In this document: positions 44,485 to 56,602 of the stretch, piece after piece | Numbering within the stretch: the first letter of the stretch is position 1 | How the letters are laid out: each line of letters begins with the position of its first letter | Assembly (NCBI GenBank): GCA_031310005.1 | Contig: CM062381.1 | Coordinates: 1,426,001 to 1,490,000, forward strand | Direction of reading: 5' to 3' | Source of the DNA: Dactylellina haptotyla | Taxonomy: Eukaryota > Ascomycota > Orbiliomycetes > Orbiliales > Orbiliaceae | DNA length: 64,000 nucleotides | The notes under the pieces: generated by a model | Told to the model about the DNA's origin: nothing | The model's database searches: none | Seen by the model: only the letters and a program-made list of their open reading frames with translations | Translations under genes and position numbers: made by a program

Positions 44485-46370
44485 AGCTCCCATCCTTTAT
44501 TCACCGGGAAAGGGGTATAGAATGATATGATATCCCCATCTCTCAAATCAACGAATCTCCTTTCGTCTGCAACACAGATTGTGCTCTTTTCATTTGTCCA
44601 GCGGGGTTTCAACAGGCGTCATCTATCCTTTTCTCAACCAGACCGTTCCAGATTTCCTTTAGCGACTGCATTTTACTACTGCAATACCTCTAATACTCCA
44701 ACCTTCTGCATCCTCTCCAACGCGTTTAGTCTTTTTTGGTCACTTTTATTATTTCTGGCGTCTAGCGTTTTTCATCATTTACCCAGTCCGCCTCCGGTCT
44801 TCATTCATCAAGAAGAGGGGCTTCAGATCGAACACTTGATTATTTTTCTTCTCGGTTGTCAGGGGTTATACACGGAATTCAAAATAGAAAGGGAAAAAAG
44901 GGAAGGGAACAAGGCAGTGACTGTTTTCAACATATTTTCTACAGCATCACCATTGGACAACCTAAGTCCGCATTTTCAGATAAATTTGTTATTTAATTAT
45001 TCTATCCAGCCCCAGGTAGGGCGTGAACACGTATTCGTTTGAATACCATGAATTTCATTCGCTTCGCTCGAAAAATGGCAACCATTCTATATGACCGCAC
45101 TCACATTCGCATTCGCATTTTAGTTCACCAAAAGGTTGACATTTAAATACTTAGAGCCTCTGACAACACGCTTTACATATGCATACAGACCGCCTACATC
45201 GACGTGAATGTTCTCTTATCTACAGCCAAGTCTGAGGACAAAGGCAGCCTTCGCAGCCAAAAAAGGGGCTTTGGGTATCTTACGACAAAACACATGATAG
45301 TAAAATAACCAATCATAATCTACCACGCCGTGAAACAGAGATGTCTATCTATACCTACCCGCATTGACCTTGATAACAGGGATAATCGCAAACTAAATCC
45401 TACGCGTTCGCTTCAGGATATCAGAACCTTAAATACCAGTAAAATCCTACACTCTCGAAACACCGAAGGTTACCGAATATTTCCTCATACAATCTAAGGG
45501 TCAACTTGTAGCACTCTGTGTCGAGATTACACAACATGAAAGCGGGGAAACTTGGTAGCTATCTCTGCGCAGATGGAGGATGTTTTCAGAAAACCACAAC
45601 TCTAAATATTTGTGTTGGAGCTGTTGTCGAAAAACCGTAGCCCCGGTCGAACAAAAGGCTGCTAAAAATGGGAGTGTTACTCGATCTGGACAGGGTTATA
45701 AAAGGCCCATGGGTGTTGGCGTGGGGGGTTCGAGGTGGCCTGAGGTGCGTGGGATAAAATGCCTCGTGGTCTGTGAACGTACCTTACAAATTGTAATTCG
45801 ATATTATTCTTCTCTTTTAGCAAAAGCGCGCTTAGCACTCGGCAGTGGGGATATTATTCCAGTGGAGGACTCGTAAATTCCAAGCCAATATCATGCTAAG
45901 TTCCGCTATCTGTATATTAGGAAGCATTGTGGAAAGACTACAGTCTGAAGATCTCGGATTCTGATATGATGATAAATTGCGATAATTGACAAAGTTGGTA
46001 AAGCCTCTGTGAAGTTACAAATAATCGAATATTCTCTTCGAAGTATCGATAGAAAGAATGGATGAAGCCATAACCAAAGAATAAAGATTATACATTAGCA
46101 AAATGCTATTAGTAAACAAAATCGTGAATAGTCATGAGAGACAAGAATATTTTAAAGGAAGTAATGTAAACAAAAAATGCCGTATATATCATAATCAAAG
46201 GAATGGAAAAACAATACAATGCTTTTCAAAAATAAAAGAAAAACGGGATAATAATAAAAGAAGAAAACCTGGGGAACCCGAACCCTAACCCCTGGGTATC
46301 AATACTCTACTGTACCCGTGTTCGGTAAGAACAGCCAACAATATATACTGTTATTTTCGGCACTGCAACC
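44485..46370. other. Intergenic
   Basis: The 171-aa frame at 44527-45042 is T-rich, hydrophobic and unrecognised, and most likely 3' UTR. The rest is AT-rich with no supported gene, down to the 3' end of the ENA ATPase. Confidence 0.4.
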
Positions 46371-49300
46371 TTAAACTTTAGTCCCCGAGTACCTCGTATC
46401 CGTGGACAAGAATCTATCCAACTGGTTGCTCTTATACATCGCCCTATCGGCTTCAAACCAATGCAGCTTCCTCTTACAAAACTTCCACGCCTCAACACAA
46501 AAGATAAACACAAAAACGCTAACAATAGGCAATGACCACTCCCAAGTAATACCCTTATGCTTAAAAAAGTTTGTCGTAAGCTTCGGAATGTACAGCACAG
46601 GGAAGACGCTGACGAATCCGATCGCGACAGCCCAGAAAAGGAACTTGTTGTGGTAGATATCCTTGAACACAGGGAAGGGATGCTCGTCTTCTGGGTCGAG
46701 ACGGAATAGGGAGCGGCGGATGGATTTGAATTCCCACGCGCTGAGGAGGATCAACCAGACTGTGGTCACGAAGACGGCGCCACGGGCTCTGAACACGAGG
46801 TCGCAGGAGTCGTTGTAGTACGTGTTGCAGTTGTGGCCGAGATCACCGTTTCCGACGCCGTAGACGATTATGGTGAATGTACCGATCATGCATGCGCCCA
46901 TGACGACGCCGTAAACGAGCATATCGACAATGATTTCCCAGGTGAAGACACCTTTCTTGTTGTTGTGGGGTGGGCGACGCATGATTTCGGAGTTGGCGGG
47001 TTCGAGGCCGAGACCGAAGGCGGGGAACGAGGATGTAACTATACCAAATATTTAATTAGTATGTATTTTCTGAGTGGGAAAGTATTAAGGGGGCTAGTAT
47101 GCCACTTACGCATGTTAATCCAGATGATAGACAAAGGAGCGAGCGGGAAAGTGGAGAAGTCATCTTCATCACGGAAGGCGAGACCGATAATGAGAAGGAT
47201 GACCTCAGCGATATTGGAGACGAGCAAATGAAGCACGAATTTCTGAATATTGTCAAACATGCGGCGGCCTTCTTCGATAGCGTTCACAATCGATGCAAAG
47301 TTATCATCGGTCAAGACGATATCAGACGCGGATTTGGCGACATCGGAACCACCCAGACCCATGGCGATACCCACATCGGCTTGTTTCAAACTTGGGGAGT
47401 CGTTCACGCCGTCACCAGTCATAGCGCAGTAGAGGCCTCGTCTGTGAAGAGCCTGGATCATGCGAACTTTGGTGTCTGGGGCACATCTGGCAATAACGAC
47501 AGGCATAGTGGGTAGCTTATCGATTTCCTCATCGGTAAGTTTGTCGAATTCAGAAGCGGTCATCACAAGAGAGTCGATTTCTTCTTTAGAGAGACGGCCG
47601 GTATATGCTGGGATGATACCGACTTCTCGAGCGATAGCGGCAGCGGTCAAACGGTGATCACCTGGTGGCTTGTTAGTATTTCGTTTCTGAAAAATAACGG
47701 GGTTATGGTATCTTACCAGTAAGCATGTGGACTTTGATACCAGCTTGCTTGCAAAGTCTAATGGCATCCTTAGATTCCAAACGTGGCGGGTCATACAAGC
47801 CGGCGAGACCGATAAAAGTGAGCCCTTGCTCGACATCCTTTCGATCGACCTCTTTCCAGTTTTCGCAGGGAGTAATCGATCTCTTAGCCAAAGCCAAAAC
47901 TCGGAGACCTTGGTCGGCAAGTTCTTCGACTTGCTTCATAATTGTTTCTTTGAATTCCTCTGTCATCTTGTGTTCGTCACCGTCGATACCGTAAGTATCG
48001 CAGAGGTCGATAATTCTCTCAACCGCTCCCTTGGTGAAAGCATGAAGGACACCAGATTCCGAACCGGGATCACGGAAAACCACAGACATGCGCTTGATGT
48101 CGCTGTCGAAGGGAAATTCGGCTTCTTGGTTCCATCCTTGCGTGAGCAGTTGCTTCTTACCAGATTCAAAACGATGGGCGAAAACTTGGAGAGCAATCTA
48201 AATTTCAATGTTAGTATTGGTCGTATATATTTAGAGTTCTATGATATAACTTACTTCAGTAGGATCACCAGTAGCTTGCCATTGTTTCTTCTCCTGGTCG
48301 TACCGAACGGTAGCAACATTGCACAGAGCGCAGATGCGAGCGAGAACTTCGACAGCGGGCTGAGAAGATATCAGATCCAAATTGTATTTCTTGCTTGACG
48401 CTTCATCTGACTTCTCTCCCAATCTTGGAGGCTCGCTTTCGTGGCGGATATCACCAGATGTTGGGTCACTAGCTTCAGCGGTATTTTCAACGCTGTAAAC
48501 ACCAAGACTTGGGATCCAGAATTTTCGGGTGATCATTTTCCCTTGAGTAATAGTACCGGTCTTGTCCGAAGAGATGTTGGTGACACCGCCCAGACTTTCG
48601 AGGGAGTCGAGTTTTCGAACAATGACTTTACGCTGAACCATGCGTCTCATACCGACGCTGAAAGTGATGGTAAGAACTGCAAGCAAACTTTCGGGGATGA
48701 TAGCGATAGCTAGACATATTGTTAGACTAATAACTTTTAAAGAAAAAAGGAATGAGTTCACTCACCAAGGGAAATAGCGTAAATAACGACTTCGTGAGGA
48801 ATATTAAACTTGTTAGCTCCAAAGACAATAATAGCCAGTATAACAGCGCATCCGAAGAGGAAGTACGCGAGTTTTGCCAGCTTCCTCTGAAGAGGAGTGC
48901 CTACTGTGAGACCAAGAAATTTCCCAACGGCATCCCAGCTTCGAAGGAGGAAGCCTTTAGCAGGTTGGAGTGGTCCGTGCTTCTTCCGGCTCATGGAGCG
49001 GTTAGGCTTGCGCTGCTTCTTTCCTTGGAGAGATTTGGCAATGGCACCGATAGCGGTTTCCATGCCTGTTCCAATAACGATACCTCGTCCGCGGCCCTTT
49101 GTAACGGTGGTAGAGGAGAATGCAAGGTTAATGCGGTCACCGAGGCCGACTTCGACGTCGAGGGTAATCGTGGCGCTCTTTGCTACCTGTAACAGCTTGT
49201 CAGTATATGAAAGATTGAATAGTAGGTATTGTTTTGATACTTACAGGGAGGGACTCGCCAGTTAGGAGGGCTTCATCGGCCTCAAAATTCAAGGTCTCAG

Positions 49301-49921
49301 GAATCATTCGCAGATCTGCCGGCACGACATCACCGGTTTTCAACTCGATAATGTCACCGGGGACAACCTCCATCGATGGGATGTAGACGAGGTTGCCCTC
49401 TCGAATGACAGATGCGGTAGGAGAGGAAAGACTCTTGAGGGATTCCATGGTTTTTTCGGCGTTATACTCCTGGTAGAACCCAACACTGACGTTCAGTACT
49501 ATGACACCTGTAATAACACCACTACTGAGAGTTAGCACAGCTTGATGTTAGAGTTTCGTAGGAACGGGGTACTGACGCTTCAATCCAATCTTTGGTAGCG
49601 TAAGACAAGACCATAGCAAACACCAAAACCAAAATCATAGCATTGGTTAATCTAGAATAAGATAGATCGCGTTAGCCGTTGCGGGTATTAATACGAGTAT
49701 CTAGATAATGATGAAGCTTACTGTTTGAATAAGACTTTCCAGATATGGACGCCCTCTCCACCCTCAAGTATATTTTGTCCATACTGAGCAAGTCGCTTCT
49801 TAGCCTCAACGGCGGACAGGCCTTTATCGACGTCGGTCTGTAAATCTGCAGCGACATCTTCGAACTTCTGCGCGTGAGGTGGTGATGTAAATGTAATTTT
49901 TGTTTCCGTATTGGTAGACAT
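46371..49921 (-). CDS. ENA: ENA-type P-type (IID) sodium/potassium-export ATPase (1,042 aa)
   Basis: Plasma-membrane pump that uses ATP to export Na+ or K+, giving salt and high-pH tolerance. Eight exons (49722-49921, 49577-49651, 49245-49521, 48766-49186, 48255-48709, 47717-48197, 47110-47661, 46371-47038), in frame throughout. Start is the ATG at 49919-49921; an upstream TTG-begun frame is ignored. Motifs in order: cation-ATPase N domain; TGES of the actuator; IPESLLAVLTIT in membrane helix 4, the ENA ion site; SSDKTGTITQGK with the phosphorylated Asp; DPPRLESKDAIRLCKQAGI; MLTGDH; TGDGVNDSPSLKQADVGIAM. About ten membrane segments are expected, the last four in the final exon. The second intron's donor is GTCAGT, slightly unusual. 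Confidence 0.96.
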
Positions 49922-52900
49922 TGTAAAAAAATTCAAGGGCCGGTCAACCAAGGAATCATTCCTTGGTAAAGTTTAAAGGTGGTGAAGTACTTAAAAACGA
50001 TACGTAATTTTGATTTCAAGCAGCCTCTGATATGTTCAGCCCGCTTTTGTTTTAAGATGATAGAATGTAAAGTTTAATTCTCCGGATTGAGTGCGGAGAG
50101 CAGATTGTTTGCTGAAAGAATTCTAGATTGATCCAAAACCGGAGTCGTTGAAGAGGGCAGAAGCATTCCTATTTATAAACACGAAAATATGGAAAAAACA
50201 ATTCAGGATCCCGAAGCCCGTTGAGAATCGGGCTATCGGTGGGCGTACCAAGACTTTGCCTTCGTCGGCCCTGGTTCACAGTGGTCCGACCATGTTTTGG
50301 ACTTGTGCTTGGAGGGCGGCTGGCGTCAACACCATGACGGTGTTGTAGACGTTTGCCAAGTATCTACAGTCTTGGCAACTGGTTGCATTTGTGAAACCGC
50401 CCGCCCAAAGTCTGCCGCCGAGGCTCGGTCTACCGCAGGTTGTCGTTTGCCGCGCCACCCAAGCCCTTGGGCTCCCACTTGGCTATTACCATGAGCTCGG
50501 AGTCCGGGCAAATTTCGTAAAAGTTGGCCATCGATGACCCCATGTGGAGTATTTGCTTGTTTCTCGTGTTTGCCGGAGACCATTCTCGGTATCTCAGGCG
50601 ATTCGCCTTTTTTTTTCACGCGTGCTGTAGCTATGTAGATATTATATCGAACAGTCGTCGCCCACGTTTACGAACACAGGAACTAAGATAATTGGCGACA
50701 TGCCGTCTCTCAAATTGCATCAAATTTTTTGCTCATATGGTCTTTCCACAAGAAATCAAAAGAACAGCCGGAATCGTGTCGTGATGCAATATCAACCACA
50801 CGTTTGCCATCGATTCAGAGATGTCGGGCCTTAACCCGAGCTCAGGAATTGATGTCATTTATCTCACCACTAACACATGTCGCCAATGTTTAATGCTTAC
50901 CTTCCAAGACCCTCGCTGAGACCTTCGGCGACAAAACCATTATCGGGTTTTGCCCATCACTACGCTCCACTCGGAAAGACGTCGACGCTACGAGATAACA
51001 CCTTGTGGGGAGGATTCTCGTTGGGTGTCCAACAGCCAATAGCAGGAAACGATCAGTGACATTGCCGAGTGCCGAGAACCAGGTGCAGGGCTTGGGTTCG
51101 ATTGCAAAATCGGGGAATACATCCCCAGCCTTCGGTATGAGCCGGTAAAGGAAAAGCCCGACGAGAAGTGGCATTAAAAATCGGTAGGAACGTAGCTAGC
51201 GTGGTTCGGAACGATTTCTCAGTGACTCGGACTTTCCTAGCACCGGCTTCTAAGCCTCGATCGGTTGCGTGCGCAATTGAGGCCCCGAGACATTATTAAG
51301 ATATTCCTGCCTAAAAGATAAAACTGAATCAGTTGAAACATTTAACGTCTTCTTCGAAAGTTTCTATTCACGAGAACCTGGTGCCACTATGACCTGCCAA
51401 TTGGTGAAATTCGCCAACTGAGGCACGTGGTGTCTTGGAAAAAATCAGTCATGCTGTGCAAATTCACCTCTTGCACAAACTGTCTTCTCATAGACAAATT
51501 AACCGGCACATATGCAAGGTGATAAAAGTTTACGTGTTCTGAGAATTCAGCAAATTGAATGAATAAGATTTTTACGGCCAAGGTCTTGAGTTTAAACCTT
51601 GGAAAGTGGTCCCTCGCTTCCATTTGATATGCAGAAACCGGGGCTTTTGCAAGCTTTGACGGTGGGTTTAACTTTCGATTTTCGTACCGTAATCTTCTGA
51701 AAAGGCGGGATTTACGGAGTTTTCTCGTATTGTGTACTTGGATCATAACTATTCTTAATGGTTATCAAAAAGGAAGCTGATAAGAAGGCTTAGCATTAGC
51801 GATCAGGCCTTACTATGAGTCTATACCAGCTCACGTGCCCATAATCTTTAGGAACTAAGTATACCAAGCGCAAGGCGGATTGATACGGTGCAACCACAAC
51901 CTAAATTCAAGATACTTGAAACAATGCCAAGTTATCCAGATATCTTAGCTCAAAGATCGCCTTTCAGTTGCCTCTGCCAATGAAATGTTTAGTCAATGTA
52001 CCAATGCAACGCGTTATCGATCGATCGTCGATGCTTTTGTGATTATTGAGATCTGCTCTATGGATAACACTTAATAGCAACAACTTATTGATATTTGGAC
52101 TGATCAGCGTTAAAAAGATAAATGGTTTCAAGTGGTCTCGTTCCCAGACCAACACAAAAGCAGGTTTCAAGTGCAAATCTCACTTCCGTATAAATGAAAA
52201 TTCTTTAGTCATCCAGCTACGCCATATGTGCAACTAGCTACACTTCGAAACACTTTTGATTTTGTTAGGATCTAAGTTTCGACTTATCACTTGTAAGATA
52301 TAGTTATATAGGTTCAAATGGCATTCTACAATTTGAAAGGTACTATAAATGGTTAAGAAACCTAGGATCTAGGTGTTGGTGTACTACGTATATTGTTGCG
52401 GCGAAGGTTGATATTCCTACGGGGCCATTGAAAAACATAACTATGCTTGCGGCTCAAGAGAGTAAAACAGGGGCAGTTACAAACAGAAAGGAGAAAGCCA
52501 TAATGCAAGGTGAGAAAATAGAACCTCACAGATAGAGAATTTGAGATTTCTAACAACTAAACGGGATATTCAGATATTCATTCAATCAACTGGAGGCAAG
52601 TAAGTTACGTCTATTATCCTGTCAACTCTCTAGCTATCTAGGGATTTGAGTTGAATGAATGGTTATCAATGAAGATAACTTCGAAAAATGTCCCAACTGT
52701 GAAATCTCTCCTCGCAGTTTTGTTCGGACCTTAAAGTAGAGTGTTCAGAGTGTCATTTAAAGTTAGGGCGAGCCTTTAATGACTGATATATATTTAAGTG
52801 AGAGGGCATCCCAGGAAAGTGACGTGGTATATAATCTGCTACCAGCATATTCTCTTCTGTAGCGAAGTCCTCACACCTCAACGATTCTTTTTAAACCATA

Positions 52901-53026
52901 TTTCTTCATAACTGACCCAGCCGATCGAATTTATCTTCTATTCTTCGTAGTTAAACTTTTCAGATACTAAGACGCTGGGCTGATCTTGTGTAGTTCTGAG
53001 GGCCACTCAAGATCAATTAATAAAAG
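49922..53026. other. 3.1-kb intergenic region
   Basis: ENA promoter at the left, S8 protease promoter at the right. All frames are short; none is supported. Nothing repetitive was noticed. Confidence 0.4.
52787..52796 (+). promoter_or_regulatory. TATA-like box of the S8 protease gene
   Basis: TATATATTTA lies about 230 nt before the start codon of the subtilase, at a plausible distance for a fungal promoter with a leader. The call rests on sequence alone. Confidence 0.3.
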
Positions 53027-54710
53027 ATGTTTGAAATCTTCTTTTTCACTTATTATTTTCTTGTAGTCTTTTCTCCCGCATCTTCTGCATGGTCGTCAAG
53101 TTTTCCCCCCTGGCGAAACACAACTGTAACTCGGGATCCGAACGATACCGGTGATAAAACAATGGTCGATTTTGTTGTTCTCTTGAAGCCAGAAGAAGAG
53201 CGTCCTTGGGATATTCTATTCGGAGAGTTCGGCCTGAATAGTCATCCAGATATTACGCTTCAAAATCCAACTAAAGACCAATACGGAACTCGCTATGGTG
53301 ACGACGTTCTTACATTCGGGCAAAACCTCCGCATGGCCAGGATCAAAAACCTTAAGCGTTCCGATAGAGATAAAATAAAGACATTGGCTAGCGTTGATTC
53401 CATCCAACCACTTATCAAACCGACGATTCCAAAATTTGACATCAAGTTTCCTCGCGCCTCATCAAGCAAAACACAAAGGCGGAATCTCGATAAGAGAGAA
53501 AACCCCCCAACCGCGGAATTCTATACACACAATGGGAAGCCTTGGAATCTTGAGCGTCTATCTACTCTCTGGAATCTAGATAAACCTCCTAGACCAGCAG
53601 ATCAATTGGCCTTTACCTACTTACATTTTGACAAATACCCTGGAACTGGAGTTGATGTTTACATTTTGGATAGCGGTTTGAGGATGAAGAACTCCGTCCA
53701 ATTCGGTAATAGAACAGGCAGACTTTTTGATGAAGGAATAGACGCAGATGATTATACTGGACATGGGTATGCAGATTAGTATCTCCTCCCTAGTGACTTT
53801 TGTAGTTTTCTTGCACGAATAGCCTAGTTTTATGTTAACCGAAACTAGATATTTCCTACATTATTTTGATAAATAACACTGCGATCTAATACAAGATTAC
53901 TATAGGACTATTTGTGCCAGTATAATTGGCTCCAAGAGTGTCGGGGTTGCGTTTGGAGCCAATATATTCGGGATAAAAGTTGGAGCTAATGAGAAAAATG
54001 CTGGTACTCTTACCCAGTCAACGACAAACTCACGAGCAGACCACGTTTCTGTAGAATTTGCGATTGACGGTGTGATTTCACGACACAAGCAAAGATTAGA
54101 GGACCCGAGCTTCAAAGGCTCCGTTATTAGCATTTCGTGGTTTGTTACAAACCCGGTTGATAAAGATGGTATTCACGTTCTCGCTCGCCCAGAGAAAGGA
54201 ATTCTCTTCAAGCTGTTGCAAAGGGCACTAAAAGAGGGAATCCATATAACTGCTCCAGCGGGTGATTATGGTACCGATGCTTGTCTCTTCAATCCTGCTT
54301 CCTTTAGGGTCGAACTTCCACTCATAAGTGTTGGGGCTATGAATATTAATAATAGCGTCTCGTCGTTTTCTAATTTTGGTGATTGTATTGACCTCTATGC
54401 TCCCGGAGAGATGGTTTGGGGCTTTGCCTCGGACGGAAAGACAGGCACAGTTAATGGATCCTCATTCTCAGCTGTGCTCGCCGCTGGCATTGTAGCCTAC
54501 GAGCTTGGGCTAAGTTCGGAATATAAAACGAACCCAGGTTTTATGAAGGAGTATATAGCAGCACGGGCTATCAGGGGAGTCCTTTCCCCGGATATGAATC
54601 TACCAATCCTATATAATGGCGTTGATTGGTTCAACGGAACGCGAGATGAAAATCCTGACGTTAGGAAAGCGAGGGATTTAGCGAAGACGATTGACACCGA
54701 TTACAATTAG
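53027..54710 (+). CDS. Secreted subtilisin-like (S8, proteinase K-type) protein, diverged active site (514 aa)
   Basis: Exon 1 is 53027-53766, the intron 53767-53905 (GTATGC...TAG), exon 2 53906-54710. Residues 1-22 are a signal peptide (MFEIFFFTYYFLVVFSPASS). An I9-like propeptide region extends to about residue 145. The catalytic domain follows: Asp in VYILDSGL, His in DDYTGHGT (codon split by the intron), Ser in NGSSFSAVLAAG. The oxyanion position, normally Asn in AAGN, is Asp here (TAPAGDYGTDAC). The usual GTSM-A-T/S-P after the Ser has lost its Pro (GSSFSAV). The triad is kept but the site is altered, so activity may be weak, changed or lost. Asp at this place is known in prohormone convertase PC2. 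The frame is intact, so it looks maintained. Confidence 0.85.
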
Positions 54711-55588
54711 TTTGAATTTTCACCGAAATTTATCTTCACATTGAGATCTCCTTGTGAGGCAGCCACTTTACTATTATTATCCTGTTGCATGCGTTATTTT
54801 TTCTTTCTCCATTAATTTGTTGAGTTTTCTACTGATCTGGTTAAGAGAGATATATTGTTTCGCAAGCCAGATGCCATTCGGCACCTGGTTTACGAAACAA
54901 AGAGATATACTAGATGATTTTTGTTTCTCGAAGACAAAATCTATCCGCTTGAAACAGTTTATTTCAAAGATGTGCTCCGCCGGTACAAAAGGGTTTCGCT
55001 AGCTTTCTATCATGTAATTTTACTGATTCCGAATCCAAATATCTGACAAAAAAAAAAAAAAAAAAAGCCAAAGGGCGAAGATAGATAAAGACGAAGGAGA
55101 AACGTTTGATGTTAACGAAATAAAGCTATATTATTATTGGGGCAGCATGTGATATTTGAGGATCATCATCTCAAGGGCCGTGGTTTTTGAAAATGAGCTA
55201 TCGGCACCCGCTCGACATTTGCAGCTTAATTTTCTCTCATCTTCGTGAATTCCAAACGATTAAAGTGACTATATAGTAACTATCGGCTGACTAGCATGAG
55301 CATCTAGGGTTCTATCTTGTTTGTTTCCTCAATCCCATACATACATCTAGATATAATTCCGCTGAAAGCAAACTCCTGTAAGTGCTTATCCGATAGATGA
55401 TCCAAGTCATTCCAAATACTCTCCAGTCAAGCTATTAACATTATTTACAGATCTGGGAGTCAAATAATCAAAGAATCTTTTTATTTCTCAATTTCCAGGT
55501 TCAAACAAAGGTCAGTTTAGTCGAGCACACCCATTTTATCCGTTGCATTCTCTAATTAGATGATTAATAGAATACCGCATTCGCAACG
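54711..55588. other. Intergenic with poly(A) tract
   Basis: The 3' UTR of the subtilase and the promoter of the microprotein gene. A run of 19 A lies at 55048-55066. No gene is supported. Confidence 0.4.
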
Positions 55589-55826
55589 ATGAAGCACGAA
55601 GCCTATCAAGCTCAGGGCAGTGTCCAAAAGGATGCCAAGACAGAGGAGGTTGTCGCTCCAGTCGATGTAAGTGTCTTAAACATCATATTTATTGGTTTCA
55701 CCTCAACTAATATTGCGATAGGAAGAGATCTGTCGTTTTTGTAACGATGGCATCGTTGTAGATGGCAAATGTCCCAAGTGCCTCCGCCCTTTCTGGGATG
55801 GTGACGAACCCACCCAGAAAAAATAA
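55589..55826 (+). CDS. 60-aa zinc-ribbon microprotein
   Basis: A tiny spliced gene. Exon 1, 55589-55666 (ATG at 55589), encodes MKHEAYQAQGSVQKDAKTEE and VVAPVD. The intron 55667-55721 begins GTAAGT, contains an ACTAAT branch site and ends GATAG. Exon 2, 55722-55826, encodes EEICRFCNDGIVVDGKCPKC and LRPFWDGDEPTQKK, ending in TAA. Phases agree (0/0) and all splice signals are strong. The four cysteines form a compact C-x2-C...C-x2-C zinc knuckle with 11 residues between the pairs, like the rubredoxin/zinc-ribbon fold found in RNA-polymerase and ribosomal proteins. No family is recognised. The protein has no signal peptide, so it is probably intracellular. Confidence 0.65.
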
Positions 55827-56602
55827 TTGCCCGATATTCAGGCTCCCCATTGCTACAATTGTTTAAATGCAAGGATTGGCGTTACGGAATCTTTGATTTC
55901 ATTTCATTTAAGGGCGTTCAGGACTAAGATTCTAGAGGAGAAAAATCTTTCTATTTCCTTATCTCCACTGCTTTGCTCTACTCAGGAAAAGCTGTATCTT
56001 TGAATGTGTTATCGCCTTGATCCTAGCCAATCAATAATACACGAAATTCCCTCCTTTTGCATACTAGTAGCAAGCAGTATTCCCAACCCCTACGGCACCA
56101 GAGCTCATAGACCATGTTGTAGAATTTTAAATTTCTATCTATATGCATGATTTAAAGAATTCGATCTCGTAGTTATTGGTAGAATGTGTATCGATATCGC
56201 TATACTGATACACATACCACAAAAACAACACATCTAAATACTAGTGCAGTCTTGTCACCTGAATTTTGTTACCAGACTTTCGAGTCCAGCTATGAACATT
56301 GGACCTCGTCATACAGAATACGTATTTACTTATAACTGGATTGGCTAGATTTTTATAGAATAAAGGAGAAAGGTCGTTTAAAAGACGACCATTTTCTGGC
56401 TTTTTCGCTTCGTTATATATTTACAAGTACATATACTACCCCAGAATTATTAACGGGTACGATAAAATCTTATAGGACTAGCTGAACACCGAATAAAATG
56501 CATGCTTTGGGTTCCAAATTCGTGCATCAACATTATTAGAGCATTCCCACTAGTTCCGTATCCTTTTCGGTTCTTGAATAACCCGCGGACCTTTTGCTTT
56601 GT
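55827..56602. other. Intergenic
   Basis: Between the convergent 3' ends of the microprotein and AA9 genes. AT-rich; nothing seen. Confidence 0.4.

Noticed and set aside
44527-45042. 171-aa ATG frame after the small membrane-protein gene
   Set aside because: T-rich, unrecognised, and placed just where a 3' UTR is expected.
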